Origin: Bolinopsis microptera
Taxonomy: Eukaryota > Ctenophora > Tentaculata > Lobata > Bolinopsidae
Length of the DNA: 60,000 bases
Assembly (NCBI RefSeq): GCF_026151205.1
Contig: NC_087084.1
Coordinates: 11,809,453 to 11,869,452 of the forward strand
Reading direction: 5' to 3'
The position numbers and the translations under genes are program-made. Below, piece after piece: positions 10,985 through 21,162 of the stretch (positions are counted from its first letter, which is position 1; each line of letters begins with the position of its first letter). The notes below the pieces were generated by a model that was not told the origin of the DNA, made no database searches, and saw nothing but the letters and a program-made list of their open reading frames with translations.

Positions 10985-12213
10985 CAGTGGCGTAACGTTA
11001 CTTTTTGGCGCCCCCCCGCTCAACTCAAAAAGCGCCCCCCTTTCTGGAGCGCGCTCGCTTCGCTCGCTAGATTTGTCCGAGGGCCGTTGCCATCACAATT
11101 TTTTAATTTTAAAACGGAATATAAATGTGTGCCAATAAAATTTGAATTTGGAAAGTGAGAAGCCGCGCGCAAATAATTTTACATGTAAGCCGCGCGATTT
11201 AGTAATTTAATCGCCAGTAATTTGCGCATGATTGTTTTCGCGTTGGATAAAATATTATCTCGTGATACCTGTTAACGGTTGTGATTGGACTATGCAGAGT
11301 GACGACGCGTTATGGTAATAATAAATGTATCATGTACTGGACACTAATAATAAGTCGGTTACACAATGTCAGAATCTTGTTCGCGTTTCATTGTCGTTTG
11401 ACATTAGACATTACATTCGAAACAGCCGTTAGGTAATTTGTCATTTGTCTGATTAGTGGTGTTACTGTTAATTTGTGATAAACAATGAAACAATTTTGTG
11501 AATTGTGTGTTTCATATTGTTAGTGTAACGAGGAGAACTGTTTTAAGCTGCTGTACATGTTACAAAAATTTATACTATATTAAGGTTACCGGTTGTTCAT
11601 GTAAATTGTAATCATCAATGGGGTAAAATATCAAATATGCCGTACTTAGTTTACGCGAACATTATGCGAATGTATGTTATTATAAATATCCTCACAGCTG
11701 GTCGAATATGTAGAACTGCATTGGGAGTCTGGGCGGTGTACAATCAATATTTACTACTGAGTTGTTTTAGCAGTTTCTACGTTTAGCTCAGTCTTTATTA
11801 CGAGGAACTGATTCAGTGGAGATAAGTCAATTTTGTAGGACTCATTTTAGTCGAAGTTTAGACTTTAGGCAACGATGCCGTTTCTTACTTGTCCGTTGTC
11901 GCAGGTTAATATTATTCATATGTTATTGATAATGATAACTGTGTTCAATGAGGAGTGTTGGTTGGTGTCTTCTAGATGTGTGTAGTCTGTAGATGATAAC
12001 ATCGATAGAATAATACTGAATATTATAGGTACTGATCATGATTGGTAGTACTCTTAAACTTGGTAGTACTCTTAAACTGTTTGCACTTCAGTGTTGAGAA
12101 ACACTGAGAAATTATGTAATGTTGGTTGTTAGTTAATTTCGTTCTGTATTGAATTGGTAAGTTTGTCAGAAACATGATGTAGCTAATAGGATATAATAGA
12201 ACGTTACTCGTTT

Positions 12214-12860
12214 TATTAAGCAAATCGTCGAGGAAACAAATATTACACACTGAGTGTAACAGTAAACTAATGTATGGGACACACCTTAGAAACACTTAAT
12301 AACTGATTTATAACCGATCATATCCTTGACGCTCCATTGGGACAGTTACCATGGCAACATACGGGGGATTCGGGGAATGGTTAAAGAATTCTACTGACAA
12401 GCTTGATCAGTAAAACATTACTGCCGCTAGATTACAAGTATGCCACGTCATTTCAAGGCAATGAGATAGATCAGTGCACTTTATACGCATTCAATTATAG
12501 CATTACTTGGTTAGCAAATCACGTGATATCTCTGGAATTATCACCATGGTAACTGGGTAGGTGTTCAGACTCCACAGATGTAATATATAAACTGACCTCT
12601 TCGTTTTAACATCCATGTTCAACGGATAAATGGAGCTTAAATAGTTGGTACGATCAAATGTAATCTTTACACAAATGTTTTCGTGTTATTAAGCAAATCG
12701 TCGAGGAAACAAATATTACACACTGAGTGTAACACTAAACTAATGTATGGGACACACCTTAGAAACACAATTAATGTAGTGATATACTTAATAACCGATT
12801 TATAATCGATCATATCCTTGACGCTCCGTTGGGACAGTTACCATGGCAACATACGGGGGA
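12214..12860. repeat. Internal direct duplication of ~150 bp within the hAT element
   Basis: The segment at about 12214-12366 (TTAAGCAAATCGTCGAGG to GGCAACATACGGGG) recurs at about 12689-12857 with few substitutions and a ~17-bp insertion in the second copy. Both copies carry GGGACAGTTACCATGGCAAC. A short tandem doubling of TGGTAGTACTCTTAAACT lies at about 12044-12080. No coding role is seen. Confidence 0.8.
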
Positions 12861-13714
12861 ATGGTGAACTTATATATTATACAATTGAAAAGTGCGTGTG
12901 TGAGCTGTACTCACTGTACTAATTGTCCATTATCTAATGCTGTTAGCGAGTTTTTATGGTAGTATGGACTATGGTTGTTACCAGATGATGATGTTAAACA
13001 TTTAAATGTATACTTTTCTATTTATTGGTAGTTGTTCGAATGATTATTGTTATTTGTTAGAACTTGCAGTTGTAGCCGACTTTGTTTTGCTGCCAGAAGT
13101 AGTAATGATTTGAAATGGCTGTTGTATGGTGTCACAACTAGTAACTACAAAGAGTGACCTATTTTTGTAGGAATTGTTTCCGTACGTTTAAAAAAAATGT
13201 ATTAATGAACAAACCTTTACATTAATGAAATTCCCGGATATAGCATGTGTTTATATGAACTACATGCCGAATGCCGATATGTGTGGAGTGTGGTTGCTCA
13301 CTGTATATGCAGAGTTGGGATGTGACTGAAAACATTGAAGTAAGTATTGAGGTTTATTTTGAATCATGTAAATAGCTTTAATATTGTGGCATCTGTGGAG
13401 TTATGTTAGGTATTATGCCATCAGCCATGTGGTGAAATTTGTAGAAGGAAGTGGTTTACAGATTTATTTGTAAATTAACATCAAATTTCCCAAATCAGGT
13501 TTCGTTACCGTTGGAAGATTTCATGTACATAGTACATACTATGCAAAATGTGGAGTCAATTGTACGCTGACGAAAGCTGCAAAACAACTGAGCCAGCTCC
13601 ACAAGCACGACCTGACTGAAGCATTAAATCTTATTTGTCTGTGAATATTTCGCTACGTAGCTTGTCAGCCTTCAATTTGATTTTGGTGCCAATCTGAATA
13701 ACTGTACAGCCAGT

Positions 13715-13925
13715 GCTGAAAAATCCTTTAGCAAACTGAAGCTATTTAAAAACTCCGAAGCACAATGGGTAACTAAACGATAGATTAAGCAGTTTACAGT
13801 TTAGCCATCATCTCAATCAAGAACTTAACAGCAAGACAACTTGACAAGAAAGAGCTGGCCCAATTTGATGCTCTTTCCAAACCTAAGAGAGTTGCTTGGA
13901 ATATGAACTGTACGGTAATGTAAAT
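13715..13925 (+). pseudogene. Decayed hAT transposase C-terminal dimerisation (hATC) region
   Basis: Two frames joined by a stop and a shift read SAEKSFSKLKLFKNSEAQW, then LAIISIKNLTARQLDKKE and FDALSKPKRVAW. This matches the usual end of hAT transposases of the zinc-finger MYM/DUF4371 group (SAERSFSKLKLIK, later LAILSIE). The in-frame stop near 13783 and the shift show it is inactive. The upstream catalytic part is not recognisable, so this copy moved with help from another source or decayed afterwards. Confidence 0.7.
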
Positions 13926-14420
13926 ATTATGTAGTATTGAAAAATGTAAATTGATTTTTATTTCCATATTTTTATCTGTTATTGCTACCTGTTAGATGTT
14001 GATGTTTTATTTGTGAAGTATCATTAATACTACAATAAGTGACTGCCGATGAAATTGGGATCTAAGTTAAAAGTAAACATTGATATCTCAAATTGCCACA
14101 AAATCAAAACATTCTCACGCGCGAATTTTGTATACCACGTTTGTATAAAAATTGCAATATCGTTATCACTTACCACGTGTTTTTAGCGCGCGCTGGCTGC
14201 TTGCTTTGCACTATATTTAATTTTAGAATTTTACAAATCTTACAACAGTAGCACGATATTTAACAACTTTTGGACCTTATATACCAAGTATTTTATTACC
14301 AGGGGCGCCATATTTCTAGGGGGCGCCAAATTATGAGGAGGGGCGGCAGAATTTTGGCGCCCCCCTCTCACGGCGCCCCCCCGCATAGCGGGGTCTGCGG
14401 GGCCTTACGTTACGCCACTG

Positions 14421-15150
14421 CCTCCACAGCCCCTTCATTTTCACTTTTTCTTTACACTCATCAAACACCTTAATGGTAACGGATTTTCTATTTGGATTTC
14501 GGACTTTGACCTTTAGCTATGCTGATCTGACATTATCTCACTGTAATATAAATCTATTTTTTGTAAACCTTGTAAACCTTGTAAACCTTGTAAACCTTGT
14601 AAACCTACCACTGAAAAACCGTACAATTGCTCTGAATCAGAATCTGAATACTCCTACAATTCAGAACAAAAATCAAACCTAGTGACGCAGATTACGCACA
14701 TCGGCGAAAAACCGTATCAGCAAAATGACATAGGAAAAAACTCACATATTTTTCATGAAAACGATCAGGCTTCGAATAACTTTCAAAAAGGTAGTGTTGG
14801 AGAACCCATTTTTGTGAAGCCTCTACCTTTCGTAAAGCCTCTAACATTTGTTAAGCCTCTGAACCTCGCTCACACCTTTCTTTCCAGTTCCAGCTTCCCT
14901 CCCAGTTCCTTCTCCAGTAACCAACCAGAATCTTACAAGTCTCACCCTGCAGCTCCTCTCACCTTCTCACCTGGTGAATCTGTTTTCACACCTGCTCTAT
15001 CCACTATCCCACCTACCTACTCTACATGACAATGTTTCCTTCCCCCTTTCATATTTCCTGCCAGTACAGCGACCATGATGGGGCGTAAATCGGAATGTAT
15101 GTGTATCGTGAAGAACATATTTAGTTAATGTTATTTTTAATAAAACTAGT
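14421..15150 (+). other. Resumed 3' untranslated region of the large LINE
   Basis: After the second CCTCCACA copy the LINE 3' region continues. It holds a 9-bp tandem (about five copies of GTAAACCTT, about 14565-14606) and a Pro/Ser-rich open stretch (about 14800-15029) with a repeated K-P-L-F/T-V motif. That stretch has no known homologue visible and is not counted as a gene. An AATAAAA lies at about 15139. The precise 3' end is not defined. Confidence 0.45.
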
Positions 15151-16500
15151 TCATCTCCATTTATTTTCCAACCAGTTATGAATCATTTGTTTACTTTTAA
15201 CGGCATCAATCAGTTATAAACACAGCTCCGGATAATTAAATAATCAACCGGGATAGAATAATCAATTCTAATAATCCCGCTGTTTTTTCCGCTTAATAAA
15301 TAACCCCGGCACAGTTTCTATAATCCCTCCCCGCTCTGGTTCAACTATATTTGGTTCGTTTTGATATTCCCGTGGGAATTCATCCGCGCACTGTCACGTG
15401 TTTTGGTGACGCGTATCACGTGACTAAATACTACGACGCGCATTGGCCAAAATTTTCACATAAATTGCAACCACTATAATAAACAAAAAAATAATCTCCG
15501 CAAATCTCCAGAATGAGATTTATTTTTTTAACAATTTAAATGAGCTCTTATAAAAGTGTTCTGAATCTTACAATAGTCATAGTGAATAGACAACATTGTC
15601 ATTGTTAGGAATTTGTTTAGAAGATGCTTTAGGGAATCTTCGTTCATGAGCTTTGGTATAAGGAACCTTTCTAGCTGTCTCCGATGGTTAAGTTGTAGGG
15701 TGTGCGAAGATCTGTCCAATATTTAATTGACGATGTCAATTCATGGCAGCTCGGCACGGCACAGTAGCGCATTTCGCCGATCTAGCCTTATTGAGAAGCC
15801 TTATTGAGTGCGCGGCGCGGCACAGTAACGCATCGCGTCGCACTACAATCGATCCAATATCAGAAAAGAGTTGACACACGTTGCATGCCACTTTTCGCGC
15901 GCGAAGCGCGCGCCGCCAAATTTTCTGATATTTGGGATACGATACATGTACGTATCAAGTTAATTGACGATGTCAATTCATCGCAGCTCGGCGAGGCACA
16001 GTAGCGCATTTCGCTACAAGTATTAAGAGAAGAGTAATGTTTTACTTTGTGTTACTGGGCGGCGCTCAGCCTGTCATTCCGCTGAACCCATATGTTTATG
16101 AACATGTTTATTAACATAATAGCCTGCATAGGGTCCCCAGGTAAACTTTTTGGCTTTTACTAATTCGCTCGCCCAAAAATTTCACGTGACATAAATGATA
16201 AACCCCAATCCTAACCCAGAAACCCTTACTGGATGGGGCCTAACTTTGAAAGTAAAAGAGTTAGAGACTTGTAAAATATTCGTTTTGTAAAAGTAACGTT
16301 ACCTCCCCAGGAGGAAAATTTAAGACAACGTCGCGTAGTTGTTGAGTTATCTCAAAATCTCCAGAAAAATCCCATTTCGGGCCGATCAAAATTTTGCAAC
16401 TTTAACTTTGCGGATTCCTGTACTCCGATTGGCTGAATTGTGTCACGTGGTAGCTGCTTGAACATTGGACACAGGAGGAGCAAAGTGCAAGGAAACTGCC
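15151..16500. repeat. Non-coding stretch with short direct repeats
   Basis: A ~52-bp sequence starting AATTGACGATGTCAATTCAT occurs at about 15724-15776 and 15961-16014, with a partial third copy (CGGCACAGTAACGCAT) near 15815. Its core TTGACGATGTCAA is a small palindrome. A CG-rich inverted stretch (TTCGCGCGCGAAGCGCGCG) lies at about 15895-15914. Blocks of TAATCCCG-type motifs lie at 15230-15340. No gene is recognised; small open frames here have no family features. Confidence 0.5.
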
Positions 16501-16645
16501 ACAAACTGCTACTAGGGGGTGCACCATAAAAATAAACTTGCTCGGATTTAAAAAATTTGTGTACCATTGTTTTCTAGAGACTGTGAGAATTTTCACAGTA
16601 CCAAATTTGTCATACCTTTTTGGAAAGATCAGTGAGTTTCGTCTA

Positions 16646-17681
16646 TGATTTTATAATAGCTTTACATTTTACAATTCATGAATCCAACTTATCTAGTTCA
16701 ACAAGATACGTCTTTAGAAATAATCATCAAATATGTCGTCAAAAAGTTAAAAAATACGTCAAATCTCCGGATCTGATCAAATTCTATTTGTCTAATTCCT
16801 CAAATTCCTAACTTTTTACCGTCAAGAAGTAAACATATTATCTGTAATTTTGTATCTTCTCACCGTACTAACACCGTCATAAGAATGGAGAGACGGAGAG
16901 TGGATCTTGCGGAGAATAGGCATTAACTTAAATAGTTTTGATTGATTGATTGAGGAGCACTACCCGAAGGCATTACTCGGCACTAACGCCTTTAAATCTT
17001 TAATTACAATCAAATATAAATATATGCACACAATGTATAAAGTATTAATAATGTATAAAATATGATTATGCTATTAGCAAATTTAAATAGTACTATTAAG
17101 AATTTTAAATAACTCTTATCTCTTGACAAAAATTTAGAACAGCGACACAGGGTCTGAAGAATGCGCGGTGATATTTTTATCTTTTAAAAGTTGTAAATGA
17201 CAGTGAAATTGGGCGGTGTCGATAGCATTGTAAAAAATGCTCGAAGATAGTCATATTTTGTTATGAGGTTAAAGTTTTGTTGCTCGTTATTATGATCAAC
17301 GTATGTTGTACCAAATTATTTAAATTTCTAAAAGTACGAAATTTGAGTTGTCCCAGTCCTTGTCATCCGGTTTATGTGCTTGTGCAGTAAGCACATGCTT
17401 GTTGACTGTAGACTTGAATGAATTTAGGAATTTGTCTTGTAGGCAAGTGGTGACATATTTGATGTCCTTGTTAATAATGTTGACTGTTTGGTTATATAAC
17501 TTAGGCCCAATGTAAGAAATGCTCTTGTCTGAATTACATAAACGGTTAAATGGTACTGCAAAGAACTCAGGTTCTCTTCTAGGTGCGTTTAAGTTTGAAA
17601 CAGTGAACATTCTTATAATATTTGGTGGTGCAGTGTTAGAATAAACTTTGTGCATTAAGCATAATATACATTTAGCTATCA
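16646..17681 (-). mobile_element. LINE 3' fragment inserted in the fold-back arm, 6-bp target duplication CGTCTA
   Basis: The fragment is bounded by CGTCTA at 16640-16645 and 17682-17687. On the minus strand it carries an RT C-terminal tail (17320-17681) and then ~670 bp of non-coding 3' region containing a TGATTGATTGATTGA run at about 16946. It is 5'-truncated inside the RT tail. The right-hand arm of the fold-back element, which lacks this sequence, proves the empty site. Confidence 0.85.
17320..17681 (-). pseudogene. LINE reverse transcriptase C-terminal tail (truncated)
   Basis: About 120 codons read IAKCILCLMHKVYSNTAPP, FAVPFNRL, SISYIGPKLYNQ and FLNSFKSTVNKHVL. This is the usual post-RT tail of Jockey/CR1-group LINEs, where a SIxYxGxKLWN-like motif precedes an F-K-x-x-L block. 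The open frame extends 5' to 17823, but that extension is fold-back arm sequence, not LINE. No catalytic region remains. Confidence 0.75.
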
Positions 17682-18959
17682 CGTCTAGGTGCCATATTTG
17701 ATGGTGCGCGGCTTTTGGAGCAAAATTAGTTGTAAAAGTCGCGTAATTTGACCAAATTTGACCAAATTCGTTGATTTTTGTCGTATTATTTGGATATATC
17801 TTCAGTTTCTTGAATGAGATCATTCTGAAAATTGGTGACGACCTTCCAATAGGGCTTTCACAACTGTCCGAAAAATTTGGTAGATATCGGGGTTGATATA
17901 GTGATCAAAATGGGGCAAAATACGCTGCTTTTAGCTGTAACATAATGTCTGATGGTTGGATATGCTTTAAACTTTTCGGACACTTTCCTTGTAAGTCTAT
18001 ATGAGTAAGCTTGCCAATTTTTGTTGCAATTAGAGGTCGGGAAGGATACTTAATATCTATTTGTTTGAAGAAAATTGTGCTGGCCGAAATTAGCACTAAA
18101 AAACCATCCTACCGTCGGCACGCGCGGCTCACTGTCGATGGTGCACTACCTACTGCTACAAACTGCTACTAGTAGAGGTTCTTACGGGCAAAAAGACGTG
18201 TTTTCTGCTACGAGTTTAGAGACCTAACCGCTAATTGGACACAATAGTATGATGTCTAAGGATCGATAATATGTTAGGAAGTATAAATTTTGCCTTATTA
18301 GTCACGTTAGGTAGTGCGCCATCGACAGTGAGCCGCGCGTGCCGACTGTAGGATGGTTTTTTAGCGCTAATTTCGGCCAGCACAATTTTCTTCAAACAAA
18401 TAGATATTGAGTATCCTTCCCGACCTCCAATTGCAACAAAAATTGGTAGGCTTACTTAAAGACTTACAAGGAAAGTGTCCGAAAAATTTAAAGTATATCC
18501 AACCATCAGACATTATGTTACAGCTAAAAGTAGCGTATTTTGCCCCATTTTGATCACTATATCAACTCCAATATCCACCAAATTTTTCGGACAGTTGTGA
18601 AAGCCCTATTGGAAGGTCGTCGCCAATTTCCAGAATGATCTCATTTAAGGAACTGAAGATAAATCCGAATAATACGACAAAAATGGTCAAATTTGGACGA
18701 ATTTGGTCAAATTACGCGACTTTTACAGCTACTTTTGCTCCAAAAGCCGCGCACCATCAAATATGGCACCTAGGCGAAACTCACTGATCTTTCCAAAAAG
18801 GTATGACAAATTTGGTATTGGGGAAATTCTCACAATCTCTAGAAAACAGTGGTACAAAAATTTTTAAAATCCGAGCAAGTTTATTTTTATCGTGCACCTC
18901 CTAGTCACGTGCTATACCAATGCGCGTTTTAAACTTTGACAGTCTATTACTCTAAGGCA

Positions 18960-19144
18960 AATAGAGTAATAGGCAAAATGATAGTCTTTTTATCACACAG
19001 AAGTGTGGTGTCTCATATGAGTCAACTTTAAAAACATGAAAAAACAAAAAAATAAAAATTAGAAAAAATTTTAAAAAATTGAAAAATATAAAAAAATTAA
19101 AAAAATTAAAAAAATTAAAAAAAATAAAAAATTAAAAAATTTTA

Positions 19145-19188
<44 letters not shown>

Positions 19189-19315
19189 AAATAAAATAAA
19201 TAAAATAAAATAAAATAAAAAATTATTATTAAATCAAAGTTCTAAACAAGGGATAGTTAAAAAACAACGCCCGAGTCTAATCTTTCCCTAAAACAAAAAC
19301 TAAAAATTAAAAACT
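18960..19315. repeat. A-rich low-complexity tract
   Basis: From about 19021 to 19230 the plus strand is almost only A with scattered T, including a ~38-base pure A run near 19150-19186 followed by AAAAT repeats. It lies just beyond the 3' end of the minus-strand LINE ORF (stop at 19316). It cannot be that LINE's poly(A), which would appear as T on this strand. A similar A-rich tract lies at 28540-28680. Confidence 0.8.
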
Positions 19316-20810
19316 TCATTGCAATTTCCGCCAATATCTCTTGTCATAACTCAAATTACGGAGATAATGCAGGTCAAAGATATTATTCAAATAAAGATTT
19401 CTTTTACATAAATCATGCACAATCAGCGAGAAAAGATTGCTTTGGGGTCTTCCTCTTCTCCCTGGTAAGTCCAGTGTATTGATGGCAAAAATGAGGGAAG
19501 AAAACGCTGGTCCGTCAATAGGACCCCGCAAAACATGTCCTAACATTCTCCACCGACAACGGGCCACTTTTTCTGACAATGGTTCAGCATTGCAGCGTTT
19601 ATACAAGTTTTTGTTGGAGATGACTCCTGGGTACTTTATATTCAAAATAGTGCGAAGATGTCTGCGGTGAACAACATCTAGTTTTTCAAGGAATATTTTG
19701 GGGACGGCCCAACAGGATGAGTTGTACATAAGAACCGATACGACTAAAGCATTATACAGTATTAGACGTTTGTTTAGGGGCAGTTTATCACTCCAGGCCT
19801 TCTTGTAATTGTTAAAGGCAGCATATCCCAGGTTTATGCGACGCTGAATATCAGCTTTGCTACACAAGACGGACCCTAGAGTGATACTTTTCCTCCATGC
19901 TTCATTCCCCGACACTAATTTTCCATCATTGTCGACTTCACCCGTACTAGCTAAATAAACATGAGTGAAGTCCGTTTTGTCTTCATTGACAAAGAGGTTC
20001 CATTTCTCGAGTATAGCTGTTGCCTGGGGCAAAATAGCTCTCAAGTTGTCTTCCTCTTCATCATTGAAGTCAACATCATCAGCATATTCAGTGTCAAGTG
20101 GAAGGCCAGCAATAGTAATCGGGGGAATCGGCCTATCTAAACTGATTGTTATAGTCCATCTAAGTTCATTCAAAGCACCAGCCAAGACAAGGGTGAACAG
20201 ACAGCCGGATAGACAGTCACCCTGGAAAGCTCCAAGGAGACTTAAAAACTCAGCTGAAAGAACTCCATTTACCTTCACCCGTAGCTTTGTGTTGGACAAC
20301 AACAACCGGACAATCCTCAGCTCATCCTCAGTACAGCCACACAGTTTCAGGAGTTCAAGAATCGTAGTCCGTTTGATCGTGTCAAACGCACTAGACATAT
20401 CAATGCCCATGCGATGATACTCCCATTTCTTCCTTTGGACAACTGACAGTAGAACTCGCTGACACCAAACAATATCAGCACAAGAACGAGCGCGTTTATA
20501 TGCACACTGCCATGGACCAGTGAAGGCGTTCACTTTTTCTTCTATCCTTTTAAGAGTAGCCATAGACAGAATTTTTCTGGCTGCATTGGACAAGGTGAGT
20601 GGACGTAAATTCTTCAGAGGACCAATAGGTTTTTTTGGCTTCTGTAAGGGTGTTATAGTAGCCTCTCCAATGGAAATGGGAAAAGTATGTGTCTTGAAAC
20701 AACTGTTTATGATTCCAGCATAATGTTCATGGACTGTACTATTAGAGTACTTAATTAGCTCGTTGGGTATTCCATCGGGACCATTTGCCCTCCCATTTTT
20801 CAAGCTAGAG
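19316..20810 (-). pseudogene. LINE reverse transcriptase, 3' part of an ORF split by a 7.5-kb insertion
   Basis: From SSLKNGRANGPDGIPNELIK the frame runs through TITPLQKPKKPIGPLKNLRP, GIDMSSAFDTIKR (catalytic Asp), GAFQGDCLSGCLFTLVL and EYADDVDF (Asp pair at plus bases about 20067-20090). The C-terminal region has SVLMYNSSCW, RWRMLGHVLRGP and PGRRGRPQSNLF, a pattern widespread in LINE C termini. The open frame continues to a Met at 20884, but the part upstream of 20811 is not LINE. The missing N-terminal linker is found in the same orientation and phase at 28273-28540. Removing 20811-28272 plus one AG restores the frame. The clade is not assigned. Confidence 0.85.
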
Positions 20811-21092
20811 CCCTGCGGTTTCTTTGCGTTCGCGACTATACCCATTTGTGATTCCACTGTGTGGACGCAGGTATGACAAATCATATATTTTCGTAAAGTA
20901 CATCCTCTGACTAGGAAATCACAAGTTTAATCAGTTCTGGGGACTGTTCCTGGACAGAGTTATGACAGTTTAAAGCTTCCGCGCCGCGCAATAGCCCCAA
21001 AATGGCTAAAAATGTACACCGTCGTAGAATAACTTTGCGAAGGGAATGCGCGAGCACGAGAATATGATAGTTAATATTGATTTTCGGCCCCC

Positions 21093-21162
21093 GGAACGAT
21101 AGCTTAGTTGGCTAAGAGGGCGATTGACCGTGCTAGCTGAGGGTTCGAATCCCGGTCTGACC
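21093..21162 (+). tRNA. tRNA-like sequence with A and B boxes (tRNA relic or SINE head)
   Basis: TAGCTTAGTTGG at 21100-21111 fits the pol III A box and GGTTCGAATCC at 21142-21152 fits the B box, at normal tRNA spacing. A D-stem (CTTA/TAAG) forms. The T-stem pairs only three of five positions and the acceptor stem has three mismatches, and no good anticodon stem was found. It is therefore more likely a tRNA-derived SINE head or tRNA pseudogene than a working tRNA. No SINE tail or target duplication was identified. Confidence 0.45.

Larger units (their letters stand above)
10985..14420. mobile_element. hAT-superfamily DNA transposon, complete ends, transposase decayed
   Basis: The 3436-bp unit begins CAGTGGCGTAACGT and ends with its exact inverse, giving 14-bp terminal inverted repeats. 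GC-rich stretches (GGCGCCCCCC) follow inside both ends. Identical CCTCCACA flanks give an 8-bp target duplication. CAGTGGCG ends and 8-bp duplications are typical of hAT elements. The interior has no long ORF, but a decayed hAT C-terminal dimerisation region is readable at about 13715-13920. The element lies in the 3' untranslated region of the large LINE, so it is younger than that LINE. Confidence 0.93.
1200..15150 (+). mobile_element. Large two-ORF non-LTR retrotransposon (LINE), split by two later insertions
   Basis: ORF1 (1226-5239) overlaps ORF2, which begins at 5205 with an APE-type endonuclease. ORF2 stops being readable near 5650 and resumes near 7770 inside the same endonuclease domain, running through RT and a C-terminal zinc-finger-like tail to 10951. 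The gap is a minus-strand LINE. Thirty-three bases after the ORF2 stop, a complete hAT transposon (10985-14420) interrupts the 3' untranslated region, which resumes at 14421. Without the insertions the element is roughly 8.4 kb, long for a LINE. Both ORFs are otherwise open, so it was young when it was hit. The outer ends are estimates; the 3' end is placed near an ATAAAA-rich stretch at about 15135. Confidence 0.75.
16511..18905. mobile_element. Fold-back (long inverted repeat) element, arms about 600 bp, left arm interrupted
   Basis: The right arm, about 18302-18905, is the inverse of two left blocks, 16511-16645 and 17688-18152, added together. The spacer is about 150 bp (18153-18301). The left arm is split by a 1036-bp insertion (16646-17681) flanked by CGTCTA on both sides; removing it restores an arm of the right length. 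The arms differ at scattered positions (several percent by eye), so the hairpin is not brand new. ACAAACTGCTACTAG occurs just outside the left end (16501) and again in the spacer (about 18157). No protein is encoded. The superfamily is unknown because no clear outer target duplication was found. Confidence 0.85.

Noticed and set aside
14682-15029. Pro/Ser-rich 115-codon ORF as a gene
   Set aside because: Low complexity, no domain, and it sits in the 3' untranslated region of the large LINE.
19021-19230. Poly(A) tail of the LINE at 19316-20810
   Set aside because: The tract is A-rich on the plus strand, while that LINE is on the minus strand; its tail would read as T here.
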